The notes: generated from the letters alone by a model not told the origin. Positions 1 through 7,929 are shown, counted from the first letter of the stretch. The stretch is 64,000 nt of DNA from Clostridia bacterium (GCA_017397845.1 JAFQHU010000016.1:18566-82565), one strand, 5' to 3'. Numbers and translations: made by a program.

Positions 1-95
1 TCCATGGCAGCCATTATGAGCCGACCAAGCTCCTCATAAGTCAGTAAACGGAATGTGTGTATGAAATCGTGATGAATAAGCATTGATTTTTTCAT
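1..95 (-). CDS. DUF6291-like protein, 5' part only
   Basis: Only the first 31 codons lie in the window; the gene runs off the left edge. It starts at an ATG preceded by GAAAGGACG at a normal spacing. The N-terminus (MKKSMLIHHD, then LLTYEELGRLIMAAM) resembles DUF6291 proteins, which begin with a short charged strand followed by an L-T-x-E-x-x-G-x-L-I-x-A helix. Those proteins are often linked to phage or plasmid replication modules. That family call rests on recall of the N-terminal pattern and is tentative. A large nested palindrome lies in its presumed leader. Confidence 0.5.
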   Translation of the reverse strand, partial: MKKSMLIHHDFIHTFRLLTYEELGRLIMAAM

Positions 96-140
96 ATTTT
101 TCGTCCTTTCTTAAATTAAAATCTCTCCGAAAAAAGAGAA

Positions 141-189
141 TATAGACAGTACAAACTGCGGCTTATCCGCAGAAAGAATACTGTCTATA
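141..189. repeat. Nested perfect inverted repeat in the leader of the DUF6291-like gene
   Basis: TATAGACAGTA at 141-151 pairs perfectly with TACTGTCTATA at 179-189. Inside it CTGCGG at 156-161 pairs with CCGCAG at 167-172 around a 5-base loop. It lies about 45 bases upstream of the start codon ending at 95. It could be an operator, an attenuator hairpin or an end of a mobile element; nothing in the sequence decides between these. Confidence 0.6.
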
Positions 190-361
190 TATTAAGTTTA
201 GAACGAAAAAATCCACTTGTCAATAGTTATAAAATTTAATTTAAATTTTACATTTATAATAATAAAATTTTGCGTAAAGTGCGCAAAAAAAGGCAGTTTT
301 CGGTGCATATGGGGGTATTTTAAAAAAAGGCGTTTCGGACCGTTATTTATTGTGTGACAGA

Positions 362-395
362 CGAAAAAAAAATGCGGACACGGCAAGCCGTGTCC
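362..395 (-). terminator. Terminator of the recA-recX-rimO operon
   Basis: A perfect 8-bp stem (GGACACGG/CCGTGTCC, loop CAAG) at 376-395 is followed on the minus strand by a long T run at 362-371. It is the first intrinsic terminator downstream of rimO. The 115-bp dispersed repeat sits between it and the rimO stop. Confidence 0.8.
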
Positions 396-402
396 CTATG
401 CA

Positions 403-517
403 ACCTCTCCGTCAGCCTGTCGGCTGCCACCTCTCCCTCCGGGAGACGGGCACCCTTTTGTCCGTTCCGTTGTCACGGACATTTCCCCTCACAGGGGAAT
501 TACCTTTCAGGCGAGGC
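403..517. repeat. 115-bp dispersed repeat, copy A
   Basis: This block matches 47622-47736 over its full 115 bases with 5 substitutions and no gap. It is built of short palindromes: CTCCCTCCGGGAG, TCCGTTCCGTTGTCACGGA and CCCCTCACAGGGG. It ends in a TTTCAGG-GAGGC motif that recurs near 47915 and 63000. It sits in the 3' untranslated region of rimO. An open frame through it (354-581 plus) has no ribosome site and is not a gene. Confidence 0.85.
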
Positions 518-573
518 ATTTAAAACGGCGGTGAATCATTTATTATTTCCGAAATATTCCCCGCGATTGCGAA

Positions 574-1899
574 TTAATTAATTTTCTCACCCACCAGGTC
601 GCAGTCATCCACAGCGATGATTTTTACCTTAACAAACTGTCCCTGATAAAGCTCGTCCTCGGTGGAAATAATTACATTCGTGTCGATTTCGGGCGAATCC
701 ATATAGGTTCTGCCCATATAAAGAAGATTTTCCTCATCAAAGCCGTCAACAATTACGGTCATTTCCGTACCGATTTTACTTTCCTGCTTACGGGAGAAAA
801 TCTCATACTGCTGCTGCATTATGATTTCGGCACGGTGGTTTTTCACCTCATCCTCAAGCTGATTTTCCATTTTGGCCGCTATCGTTCCTTCCTCAGGAGA
901 ATAGGCAAAGCAGCCGAGACGGTCAAATTCATTTTCCTTTATGAACTCTGCCAATGTTTCAAAATTCTCTTCGCTTTCTCCGGGGAAGCCCGTGATAAAG
1001 GTAGTACGAAGAACCACATCGGGAATTTTTGCTCTTATCTTTTTAATAAGCTCGGTGAGCTCCTCTTTTGATCCCCGGCGGTTCATTTTCTTTAAAATTT
1101 CACCGTCGGCATGCTGTAAGGGAAGGTCAATATAATTACAGATTTTGTCTTCTGCGGCAATCGTTTCAATAAGCTCGTCGGTCATACATTCGGGATAGCA
1201 ATAGAGTATTCTTATCCATTCAATGCCGTCGATTTTGCAAAGCTCTCTCAAAAGAGCTGACAGCTTATATTCACCGTAAAGGTCAATTCCGTAGCGTGTC
1301 GTATCCTGTGCTACGACAATAATTTCTTTAATACCGCCCTTTGCCAATTCCTGTGCTTCGGAAACAATGCTTTCCATCGCACGACTTCTGAATTTGCCTC
1401 TTATGGAGGGAATTGCACAATAGGTACAGCAATTTGAGCAACCCTCTGCAATCTTAAGATAAGCCCAATGAGGAGGAGTGGTAAGCATTCGTCCGCCGGC
1501 AAGAGGAAGATCATACTTTGACGGGAAAAGAGCGCATTTGTCCCCTTTCATAACCGCTCTGCACACCTCTGCTATTTTGACGTTGGCACCGATACCGATG
1601 CAGGCATCCACCTCAGGAATTTCGTTCATCACTTCCTCTTTATACCTTTCGGCAAGACAGCCTGTGACCACTATACCTTTGATTATGCCGTCATTTTTAA
1701 GCTCGGCGGCATAGAGAATATTATCGATAGCCTCTTTTTTTGCGTCATCAATAAAGCCGCAGGTATTAACTATCACCACATCAGCCTCTTCCGCTTCAGG
1801 CACAATCTGAAAGCCTTCGTCACAAAGAGTAGAAAGCAGCATTTCAGCATCAACCTGATTTTTCGGACAGCCTAAAGAAATCATTCCTATTTTATTCAT
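574..1899 (-). CDS. rimO: Ribosomal protein S12 methylthiotransferase RimO
   Basis: This radical-SAM enzyme adds a methylthio group to the conserved aspartate of ribosomal protein S12. The 441-residue product has the N-terminal methylthiotransferase domain with cluster cysteines C11, C47 and C81. The radical-SAM CxxxCxxC motif is C154, C158 and C161, and a TRAM-like end follows. The start is the ATG at 1899, where LGCPKNQVDAE follows directly and GAGGTG precedes; the longer frame adds 12 unrelated residues. It overlaps recX by 8 bases, so it is the last gene of recA-recX-rimO. Homologous MiaB differs in substrate, but the N-terminal sequence and length favour RimO. Confidence 0.93.
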   Translation of the reverse strand: MNKIGMISLGCPKNQVDAEMLLSTLCDEGFQIVPEAEEADVVIVNTCGFIDDAKKEAIDNILYAAELKNDGIIKGIVVTGCLAERYKEEVMNEIPEVDACIGIGANVKIAEVCRAVMKGDKCALFPSKYDLPLAGGRMLTTPPHWAYLKIAEGCSNCCTYCAIPSIRGKFRSRAMESIVSEAQELAKGGIKEIIVVAQDTTRYGIDLYGEYKLSALLRELCKIDGIEWIRILYCYPECMTDELIETIAAEDKICNYIDLPLQHADGEILKKMNRRGSKEELTELIKKIRAKIPDVVLRTTFITGFPGESEENFETLAEFIKENEFDRLGCFAYSPEEGTIAAKMENQLEDEVKNHRAEIIMQQQYEIFSRKQESKIGTEMTVIVDGFDEENLLYMGRTYMDSPEIDTNVIISTEDELYQGQFVKVKIIAVDDCDLVGEKIN

Positions 1900-2521
1900 C
1901 GGACACCTCAAAATAATATTCTTCATCCCCGGCAATTTTTCTCAGAGCGGATTTAATTTCATTAAATGAATAACCCATCCTCATAAGCGCAGCCACGGTT
2001 TTTTTTATTCCTTTTTCGTCAGAGAGACAGCGTAAATATTTTCGGGTAATAAGTGAGCAAAGCTCATCTTCATTGAATTCCGTCTCTTCCATTACAAGAG
2101 AGATGATCTCTCTGTCAATACCTTTTCGGTAAAGCTCCTGTTCAATTCGCCTTTTACCGTATTTTTTTATATTAATAAGCTCTCTGACATACATACGTGC
2201 AAATCGCTCATCATCCGCATAGCCTTCGTTTTTAAGCTTTTCTACGGCATATTCCGCACTTTCCTTATAACCCTTCTGATGCAGCTTTAAAAGAAGCTCT
2301 TTCGATGAATGGTCACGCCGGGAAAGATAACCGACAGCACAGTTATATGCTCTGCGGCGCTCAGCCTGCTGTCCCAGAAAAGCAAGCTCATCACCGTCAA
2401 CCTCTTTACCCTGATAAATATCCATAAGGGCAAAATAATTCCTGTCAACGGTGAAATAATATTCACCGTCAACAAGAACATGAATTTTGTCGCCTTTACC
2501 TTCTTTAAAATTGAGTTTCAT
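1892..2521 (-). CDS. recX: Regulatory protein RecX
   Basis: RecX binds RecA filaments in the cytoplasm and modulates recombination and the SOS response. The 209-residue product has the typical helical repeats with the family pattern 'YLSRRDHSSKELLLKL' near residue 65. A second repeat ('YADDERFARMYV') is near 100, and a basic tail follows. The first 50 residues form the beta extension common in Firmicute RecX. It starts 12 bases after recA and overlaps rimO by 8 bases, so the three genes are translationally linked. LexA control of recA should extend to it. Confidence 0.9.
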   Translation of the reverse strand: MKLNFKEGKGDKIHVLVDGEYYFTVDRNYFALMDIYQGKEVDGDELAFLGQQAERRRAYNCAVGYLSRRDHSSKELLLKLHQKGYKESAEYAVEKLKNEGYADDERFARMYVRELINIKKYGKRRIEQELYRKGIDREIISLVMEETEFNEDELCSLITRKYLRCLSDEKGIKKTVAALMRMGYSFNEIKSALRKIAGDEEYYFEVSDE

Positions 2522-2533
2522 TATATATACGGA

Positions 2534-3646
2534 TTAATCGTCATCGTCCACAGCGATATCAATTCTCGCCCTTACATTTGAGGGGCTTCTTTTAACGGGT
2601 GTGGGCACGAAAATTTCAGGCTCTTTATCCTCCGATTTGAAGCCCGCTTTTTCATCCTTGATTTTTTTCACGCAGTCACGGATTTTGTTTTCGATTTCTT
2701 CGCAAAGTGACTTTTCTCTTTGAAGCAAAAGCTTTACGTTATCTCTGCCCTGACCGAGACGGGTTTCACCGTAAGAGAACCAGGCACCGCTCTTTTTTAT
2801 GATTTCAAATTTTACACCAAGGTCCACAATTTCACCGAATTTCGAAATACCTGTGCCGTACATAATATCAAACTCTGCCTCCTTAAAGGGCGGAGCTACC
2901 TTATTTTTTACGACCTTAGCACGGGTTCTGGCACCGATAAATTCGTTACCGGGGGCTTTAATCTGTTCGACCTTTCTGACATCAATTCTTACCGAAGAAT
3001 AAAATTTGAGTGCACGGCCGCCTGTGGTAACCTCAGGATTTCCGTATATGACGCCGACCTTTTCACGGAGCTGATTAATAAAGATAACGAGTGTGTTTGA
3101 TTTAGCCACCACGCTGGTAATTTTACGGAGTGCCTGTGACATAAGCCGAGCATGAAGACCAACATGACTGTCGCCCATCTCACCCTCGATTTCAGCTCTC
3201 GGAACGAGAGCGGCAACAGAGTCAACAACGATTACATCCAATGCACCGGAACGTGCAAGAGCCTCCGTTATGGAAAGTGCATCCTCACCGTTATCGGGCT
3301 GTGAAACCAAAAGAGAGTCAACATCCACTCCGAGACCTTTTGCATAAACAGGATCAAGAGCATGCTCAGCGTCAATAAAAGCTGCTTCACCGCCTGCCTT
3401 CTGTGCCTCTGCGATACAATGAAGTGCAAGGGTTGTCTTACCGGATGATTCGGGACCGTATATTTCAACTATTCTGCCTTTCGGAAGACCGCCTATACCG
3501 GTAGCAAGGTCGAGACCGACAGAGCCGGTAGAAATCGCTTCAACATTCATTTCGGTGGTATCTCCGAGGCGCATGACCGCACCTTTACCGTACTGTTTTT
3601 CAATCTGTGCCAGAGCAGCATTCAAGGCACTGTTTTTATCTGCCAT
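2534..3646 (-). CDS. recA: Recombinase RecA
   Basis: RecA is the ATP-dependent strand-exchange protein and SOS coprotease. The 370-residue product has Walker A GPESSGKT at residues 64-71, a Walker B strand ([10 protein letters not shown]) near 140 and the L2-loop region ([11 protein letters not shown]). It ends in an acidic tail, as RecA normally does. The ATG at 3646 is chosen because the [20 protein letters not shown] start matches the family and GGAGG precedes it; the frame is open 16 codons further up. A LexA box and a consensus promoter lie just upstream. Its nucleotide context is that of the neighbours, with no sign of transfer. Confidence 0.98.
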   Translation of the reverse strand: MADKNSALNAALAQIEKQYGKGAVMRLGDTTEMNVEAISTGSVGLDLATGIGGLPKGRIVEIYGPESSGKTTLALHCIAEAQKAGGEAAFIDAEHALDPVYAKGLGVDVDSLLVSQPDNGEDALSITEALARSGALDVIVVDSVAALVPRAEIEGEMGDSHVGLHARLMSQALRKITSVVAKSNTLVIFINQLREKVGVIYGNPEVTTGGRALKFYSSVRIDVRKVEQIKAPGNEFIGARTRAKVVKNKVAPPFKEAEFDIMYGTGISKFGEIVDLGVKFEIIKKSGAWFSYGETRLGQGRDNVKLLLQREKSLCEEIENKIRDCVKKIKDEKAGFKSEDKEPEIFVPTPVKRSPSNVRARIDIAVDDDD

Positions 3647-3663
3647 AATTTCATCCTCCGTGT

Positions 3664-3714
3664 CGTACAAATGTTCGATAGCGTTATTATACATTATTTA
3701 AAACAAAAAATCAA
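3664..3714 (-). promoter_or_regulatory. recA promoter with LexA (SOS) box
   Basis: On the minus strand TTGATT (3709-3714) and TATAAT (3686-3691) are 17 bases apart. Just downstream, CGAACATTTGTACG (3664-3677) matches the Gram-positive LexA consensus CGAAC-N4-GTTCG with one mismatch. LexA bound there would cover the transcription start, as in known SOS promoters of Firmicutes. Confidence 0.85.
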
Positions 3715-3780
3715 CTGTTTTTTTAAAATAGATAAAAAAAGAGCTTTTAAAAAATTAATTAAAATATTTTCAAAAAAGAC

Positions 3781-3809
3781 TTGCATTTTCTCATCTTTTC
3801 TGATATTAT
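3781..3809 (+). promoter_or_regulatory. rpmB promoter
   Basis: TTGCAT (3781-3786) and TATTAT (3804-3809) are 17 bases apart, with a TGA extension before the -10. It lies about 45 bases upstream of the rpmB start. The rplS promoter has a very similar layout. Confidence 0.8.
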
Positions 3810-3854
3810 ATCTTCTGCTTATGTATGTCTAATTATTTTAAGGAGGTGCGGTAC

Positions 3855-4043
3855 ATGGCAAAATGCGAATATTGCGGTAAGGATGTTGCTTTCGGCATCA
3901 AAGTTTCCCACTCACACAGACGTTCTAACAGAACATGGAAACCCAACGTAAAGCGTGTAAAGGCTATCGTTAACGGCTCACCCAAGAGAGTTTACGCTTG
4001 CACTCGCTGCTTACGTTCAGGTAAGGTTACACGCGCTATCTGA
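3855..4043 (+). CDS. rpmB: 50S ribosomal protein L28
   Basis: L28 is a small structural protein of the large ribosomal subunit. The 62-residue product starts MAKCEYCGKDVAFG and carries two CxxC knuckles, C4/C7 and the pair in 'CTRCLRSGKV' near the C-terminus. It is therefore the zinc-binding (C+) form. The start is the ATG at 3855 behind AGGAGGTGCGG. It is a single-gene unit with its own promoter and an intrinsic terminator. Confidence 0.96.
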   Translation: MAKCEYCGKDVAFGIKVSHSHRRSNRTWKPNVKRVKAIVNGSPKRVYACTRCLRSGKVTRAI

Positions 4044-4065
4044 TTTCGGTATATGGGTAATCCTT

Positions 4066-4097
4066 GGACTTTCTCTTTCGAGAGGGTCCTTTTTTCT
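4066..4097 (+). terminator. rpmB terminator
   Basis: A 10-bp stem at 4066-4075 and 4080-4089, including two G-T pairs and a TTTC loop, is followed by a run of T from 4090. Confidence 0.85.
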
Positions 4098-4231
4098 TTT
4101 GCTGAAACACATAAAATATAACAAAAATATTAATAATAATTAAAATTTTACTCCTCTATTGTCTGCGATTAAATATAATGATAACATTAATTGTATACTG
4201 CATAAGAAAAAATCAATGGAGGACATAACTT

Positions 4232-5761
4232 ATGAAACACATCAAGAAAATTCTGTGTCTGACTCTGACTTTGATTATGGTTTTCTCCTCAGCCTCCGTA
4301 GCTGTCGGTGCCATAACAATCGGTAACGAAGAAATCGACCATCTGCCCCAAGTGTATATCAGCGGCTTTGGCTCAAGAATTCTCCATTATAAGGATGACC
4401 CGGAAAAAACATCACTCTTTTTTCCTGTCAATTTTGACCTTATGATGAACAATCTTTCAAGATTTGACAAATATGCGGCAGACTCTCTTAAAAATCTTGA
4501 CCCGGACATCATCTACAACTATCTTTACAATGCCTTCAAGGACACCTTCGGTGCAGCCGCTTTAAAGGGTGACGGTATCACAAACGCTGACGAAAATGTT
4601 GTCTGCGAGCCTACTGTACTCGATTATGACGGTGACGGTGTATATAACTTCAATTACGACAGCCGTCTCAGTCCTATAGATCTTGCGGCAGATCTTAAAG
4701 ATTACATCGGTTTGGTTCAGGAGCATTCGGGCAGTGAAAAAATCGAGCTTATAGGTGCAAGCTACGGTACAACCATCCTTATGGCTTTCCTTAACGATTA
4801 TCCCGAAATGCACAAATATATTGATTCCGTGCTTATAAGTGTACCCTCTTACGGCGGATTCTCTGTTGTAGGTGAGATTTTCAGCGGTGATTTCTTTATC
4901 AACCACGACACTCTCACCGAATATGCCTATGTCGGCATCAACAATGAAGACCTCGGTCTTTTCCTTTCCGTTCTCAACAAAAGCGGTTTTCTCAAAATTT
5001 TTCTCGAATGTATGCTCATTCCCACTCTCAAGGCTGTGGCTTTAGAGGCAGCGATGGATGTTATCCGTGATATTTTCGGCACCATTCCCGCTATGTGGAC
5101 ATTCGTTCAGGAGGAATACTTTTACGATGCTATGGTAAACCTTTACGGCGAAAACTATGCAGACCCCGGACGTGAAAATGCCGGTCTTATTTCAAAGGTG
5201 ACATATTATCAGGAACAGGTTATGCAAAGGCTCGATGAAATATATCTCGCCACGCAAGCAAACGGAGTTAAAATGAATATTATCTGCAAATACGGCAGAC
5301 CGCCTATGCCTATCAGTGAAAAAGGCAGCTTTATGAGTGACGGTGCCGTCGATGTAAAGGATGTAACCTTGGGTGCTACTGCCAGCAGATACGGTGAAAC
5401 GCTCCCCGAAGATTATACACAGGCACGTTATCCCGAATATGACTTTATATCCCCCGACAAATGCATTGATGCTTCAACAGGCATCGACCCGCTTCACACA
5501 TGGTATGTGAAGGGGCTTGAACACACAATAAAGAACGACGGCTTCAATGAGCTTATCGACTATATACTTTACGAGGATCCCACTGTCTTTTCCGGTGACA
5601 GATTCCCCCAATACACACAAGCTACCGAGGACGGCGGTCTTGCTCCCGTAACGGAACCCGAAATCAGAGAAGAAACCTCTTTGTTTACCGATTATATAAA
5701 ACTCATCATACGCATTTTCGAGCTTATAATCGAGACAATCAAAGGTTTGTTTGCAAAATAA
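4232..5761 (+). CDS. Secreted alpha/beta-hydrolase, lipase/acyltransferase-like
   Basis: The 509-residue product begins with a clear Sec signal peptide (KHIKK, a hydrophobic core, then SVAVGA; cleavage near residue 27). A nucleophile elbow GASYG spans 175-179 with Ser177. A preceding beta strand (EKIELI), a late histidine at about 422 ('LHTW') and another near 431 fit an alpha/beta-hydrolase triad. The spread of the triad recalls lecithin:cholesterol acyltransferase-like lipases, but the substrate cannot be read. The last 25 residues are an amphipathic or membrane-associating helix, so the enzyme may stay at the cell surface. It has a GGAGG site and is a single-gene unit. Confidence 0.75.
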   Translation: MKHIKKILCLTLTLIMVFSSASVAVGAITIGNEEIDHLPQVYISGFGSRILHYKDDPEKTSLFFPVNFDLMMNNLSRFDKYAADSLKNLDPDIIYNYLYNAFKDTFGAAALKGDGITNADENVVCEPTVLDYDGDGVYNFNYDSRLSPIDLAADLKDYIGLVQEHSGSEKIELIGASYGTTILMAFLNDYPEMHKYIDSVLISVPSYGGFSVVGEIFSGDFFINHDTLTEYAYVGINNEDLGLFLSVLNKSGFLKIFLECMLIPTLKAVALEAAMDVIRDIFGTIPAMWTFVQEEYFYDAMVNLYGENYADPGRENAGLISKVTYYQEQVMQRLDEIYLATQANGVKMNIICKYGRPPMPISEKGSFMSDGAVDVKDVTLGATASRYGETLPEDYTQARYPEYDFISPDKCIDASTGIDPLHTWYVKGLEHTIKNDGFNELIDYILYEDPTVFSGDRFPQYTQATEDGGLAPVTEPEIREETSLFTDYIKLIIRIFELIIETIKGLFAK

Positions 5762-5779
5762 AATAATATAAAAAATAAC

Positions 5780-5818
5780 GGAGACTTCCATTTATCATCG
5801 GAAGTCTCCTGTTTTTTT
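5780..5818. terminator. Bidirectional terminator between the hydrolase gene and trxA
   Basis: A perfect 10-bp stem (GGAGACTTCC/GGAAGTCTCC; 5780-5789 and 5800-5809) has T runs on both strands. It serves the two convergent genes. Confidence 0.88.
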
Positions 5819-5826
5819 GTCAGCTT

Positions 5827-6150
5827 TTATCTGTTTTTATTTATAAAATCGAGAATTTCTTCTTTGGTATGAAGACCGACAAGCCTTTCCTTTTCCTGAC
5901 CGTCAACAAAAAGAACAAGACAGGGAATAGACATAATTCCCATCATTACGGCGTATTCATTCTCTTCGTCACAGTTAAGCTTACACACCTTTACGTCACC
6001 GTCAAGTTCATCGGCGAGCTCTTCGACGGTAGGTCCGAGCATAAGACAAGGCTGACACCAGGGTGCCCAGAAATCAACAAGAACGGGCACAGATGTTTCC
6101 TTTATAACTTCCTCGGCAAAATTCATTGAATCAAGCTCAATATACGACAT
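5827..6150 (-). CDS. trxA: Thioredoxin with a WCQPC active site
   Basis: This is a single-domain thioredoxin-fold disulfide reductase of 107 residues, the usual size. The redox motif is WCQPC (W31, C32, C35), where canonical thioredoxin has WCGPC. The cis-proline P76 is kept, but it is followed by Cys77 where Thr is usual ('SIPC' for 'SIPT'). Additional cysteines at 56 and 60 are unusual for TrxA. There is no signal peptide, so it is cytoplasmic. No thioredoxin reductase gene is adjacent. Gln in the CxxC should shift redox potential, so partner specificity may differ from housekeeping TrxA. Confidence 0.9.
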   Translation of the reverse strand: MSYIELDSMNFAEEVIKETSVPVLVDFWAPWCQPCLMLGPTVEELADELDGDVKVCKLNCDEENEYAVMMGIMSIPCLVLFVDGQEKERLVGLHTKEEILDFINKNR

Positions 6151-6180
6151 AGCTTCATCCTCCTCAGGTTATTTTCTGAT

Positions 6181-6209
6181 ATTATATCACAGATATACGC
6201 CGAGTGCAA
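6181..6209 (-). promoter_or_regulatory. trxA promoter
   Basis: On the minus strand TTGCAC (6204-6209) and TATAAT (6181-6186) are 17 bases apart, with TGA before the -10. It lies about 30 bases upstream of the trxA start codon. Confidence 0.8.
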
Positions 6210-6226
6210 GACAGAGCAAAAATTTA

Positions 6227-6256
6227 AAAGAGATTGCTTTCTCATGCAATCTTTTT
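6227..6256. terminator. Hairpin between trxA and the tRNA-Pro island
   Basis: AGATTGC (6231-6237) pairs with GCAATCT (6246-6252), with TTTT on the plus side and AAAA before the stem. It is a short possible terminator for transcripts leaving the island on the minus strand. Confidence 0.5.
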
Positions 6257-6275
6257 CAAACGGTATAAAAACATA

Positions 6276-6317
6276 AAAAAAGAGTATTCACAGGACTAAT
6301 TTGTCTTATGAATACTC
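6276..6317 (-). terminator. Terminator after the distal tRNA-Pro 3'-end copy
   Basis: On the minus strand GAGTATTCAT (6308-6317) pairs with GTGAATACTC (6282-6291) and is followed by seven T. A closely similar hairpin follows the other tRNA-like copy at 8337-8380. Confidence 0.85.
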
Positions 6318-6321
6318 AAAC

Positions 6322-6540
6322 TGGTCCGAGTGACAGGACTTGAACCTGCGGCTACCTCTCGCAGTTCCCAAAATCGCTTTTCGGCTTGGAGCGCCGAGCG
6401 ATTTTGACCGCTGCGCCTCAATCGCACTCCCTTCATCCGCCACCGGCGGCGGTCGTGTTCTGAGCCTGACCCCTTGGGGGTCAATCGACCGTATAAAACA
6501 AAAAAGAACCGCTCTTTCAAGCAGTTCTTCTTCAACTGGT
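6322..6540 (-). repeat. 219-bp direct repeat, distal copy, ending in a tRNA-Pro 3' end
   Basis: This block matches 8383-8600 at about 96% identity. Its first 31 bases (6322-6352) are identical to the last 31 bases of tRNA-Pro(GGG) including CCA (8597-8627). They contain the T arm and acceptor 3' strand but no 5' half, so this is not a functional tRNA. The interior is GC-rich and hairpin-forming. Beyond each end the two copies diverge at once, so the repeat unit runs from one tRNA CCA end to the next. The long open frames through it on both strands lack ribosome sites. Confidence 0.85.
6500..6528 (-). terminator. Terminator inside the distal 219-bp repeat
   Basis: On the minus strand AGAACTGCT (6520-6528) pairs with AGCGGTTCT (6505-6513) and is followed by six T. 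It probably ends the transcript of the secreted FN3/SH3/WG-like gene upstream. It is identical to the terminator of tRNA-Pro. Confidence 0.85.
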
Positions 6541-6590
6541 GCGGGTGTTCACAAGGGATTATAAATGCTATTAATAATTAAATTCAATTC

Positions 6591-7277
6591 TTAATATTTT
6601 GTGGGCTCTTTAACAAAATTTCCTTTTTTATCTATAGTTGCTATATATACAGTTCTGTTTGGATTGTAAAAAGTAAATGTAAAAGTACCATCTTTATCAA
6701 AGCTATACATTCCTCGTTCATTATTTGTTAGATTATATTCACTTAAATCTATCGCCATTTCTCCGGTTTTTATATTATAAAATGCACGGTTACAATAAAT
6801 TAATCCGCAAGATGGCACAGCTAATTTATCATAGCCAAACTGGTGAGATTTATATCGAGTTGCGATGTATGTTTTTTCACCTTCTCTATCTATCCTTATA
6901 ACATCTCCACCGGAATCCGTTGCAAAACAATAACCGTTATAATATTTGGTCATAAGGTATTTACCGCTTGTTATTAGTTCTCCGTCATATCTTACTATAT
7001 AAGATCTACAATGTGATGAGTATGTAGCTTCATATCCGCTGGGTATACCACCTTCTTCAACAAGAGCACAATATACTTTTACTAGGAAAAAACCTTCATT
7101 CATATACGAAAAAGAAAGAGTACCATATGATTTATTATATCCGCTTTCCATAGCCACTTCAGCACATATTGCGAAATAATTATAATCTGTAAGAGGACAA
7201 ACCCAATTACCGTTTTCGTCAATAACACCGTATTTTGTGGTTGCGGAATTATATGTTTCAACATCTTTTTTCACCAA
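6591..7277 (-). CDS. WG-repeat-like C-terminal part of a frameshifted surface protein
   Basis: The 228 residues include a WG-repeat-like block ('KYGVIDENGNWVCPL' near residue 16) and several further 'YGDG/DKDGTF' turns. There is no signal peptide and no good start: the first candidate codon is TTG with no ribosome site. The frame stays open upstream to the A9 tract at 7317-7325 and still reads like a WG repeat there (VLAYGDGYYLVKKD). It therefore looks like the second part of the gene at 7309-7929, put out of frame by one extra A. WG-repeat proteins are usually surface-exposed; the function is unknown. Confidence 0.6.
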   Translation of the reverse strand: MVKKDVETYNSATTKYGVIDENGNWVCPLTDYNYFAICAEVAMESGYNKSYGTLSFSYMNEGFFLVKVYCALVEEGGIPSGYEATYSSHCRSYIVRYDGELITSGKYLMTKYYNGYCFATDSGGDVIRIDREGEKTYIATRYKSHQFGYDKLAVPSCGLIYCNRAFYNIKTGEMAIDLSEYNLTNNERGMYSFDKDGTFTFTFYNPNRTVYIATIDKKGNFVKEPTKY

Positions 7278-7308
7278 ATAATACCCATCACCATAAGCTA
7301 ATACGGTA

Positions 7309-7929
7309 TCATATTCTTTTTTTTTGAACTACTGTCGGTTTTTTATTCGTAAGATATTTTGTTTTTATATATCCCACCTTACCATTATAAATAACTTTAC
7401 TCCAACTATTTTTTGTTCCTGTTCTCTTTATGCTTTTGGATTTTTTCAATGTACCCAGAGATTTGCTGTTAGATGAAGCTTTCGCTCTAATCTTTACATT
7501 CTTTGTTGTATAAACAGTTTCATTCTTTTTTGTTTTTACTGTAATAACCTTACTGTAAGGGCTTTTTTTAGTTTTCTTACCTTTACTATTATATGCTCTG
7601 ACTTTAAAATAATATTTCTTATTACCATTAAGACTTTTTACTGTAAATGATGTTTTTTTCGTCTTGGCAACAAGCGTCCATTTTTTCTTGTTAGTACTCC
7701 TATAAATGCGGTATGAGGTTGCGTTTTTAGTTTTACTCCACTTTAATTTTACCGATGTCGATTTGATGTTACTTGATTTCACCGTAGGCTTTTGATTGAT
7801 TGAAATGCTTTTGCTTGAAGCGGCGGTTACGATAAAGTCACTATTGTCAACATAAACAATAGTAGAAAAAAACATCAGTATTACCATTGAAGTCGCAATA
7901 AGTTTTTTAAGATTTTCCACTAAATTCAT
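7309..7929 (-). CDS. Secreted fibronectin-III plus SH3-like protein, frameshifted at its end
   Basis: The 206 residues comprise an N-terminal signal or anchor helix (about 8-28), then a fibronectin type III domain (about 45-130; 'KLKWSKTKNATSYRIYRS', 'YYFKVRAYNSKGKKTKKSPYS'). A bacterial SH3 domain follows (about 140-198; 'NVKIRAKASSNSKSLGTLKKS', 'WSKVIYNGKVGYIKTKYL'). Such modules bind cell wall or extracellular polymers. Translation stops just after an A9 tract. With eight A the frame would run on into the WG-like part for a protein of about 445 residues. The composition is lysine-rich and more AT-rich than the neighbours, and the gene lies inside the tRNA-Pro-bounded island, both consistent with horizontal transfer. 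Confidence 0.7.
   Translation of the reverse strand: MNLVENLKKLIATSMVILMFFSTIVYVDNSDFIVTAASSKSISINQKPTVKSSNIKSTSVKLKWSKTKNATSYRIYRSTNKKKWTLVAKTKKTSFTVKSLNGNKKYYFKVRAYNSKGKKTKKSPYSKVITVKTKKNETVYTTKNVKIRAKASSNSKSLGTLKKSKSIKRTGTKNSWSKVIYNGKVGYIKTKYLTNKKPTVVQKKRI

Noticed and set aside
354..581. Open frame of 75 codons through the 115-bp repeat
   Set aside because: It has no ribosome site, its frame depends on repeat palindromes, and the other repeat copy does not keep the same frame context.
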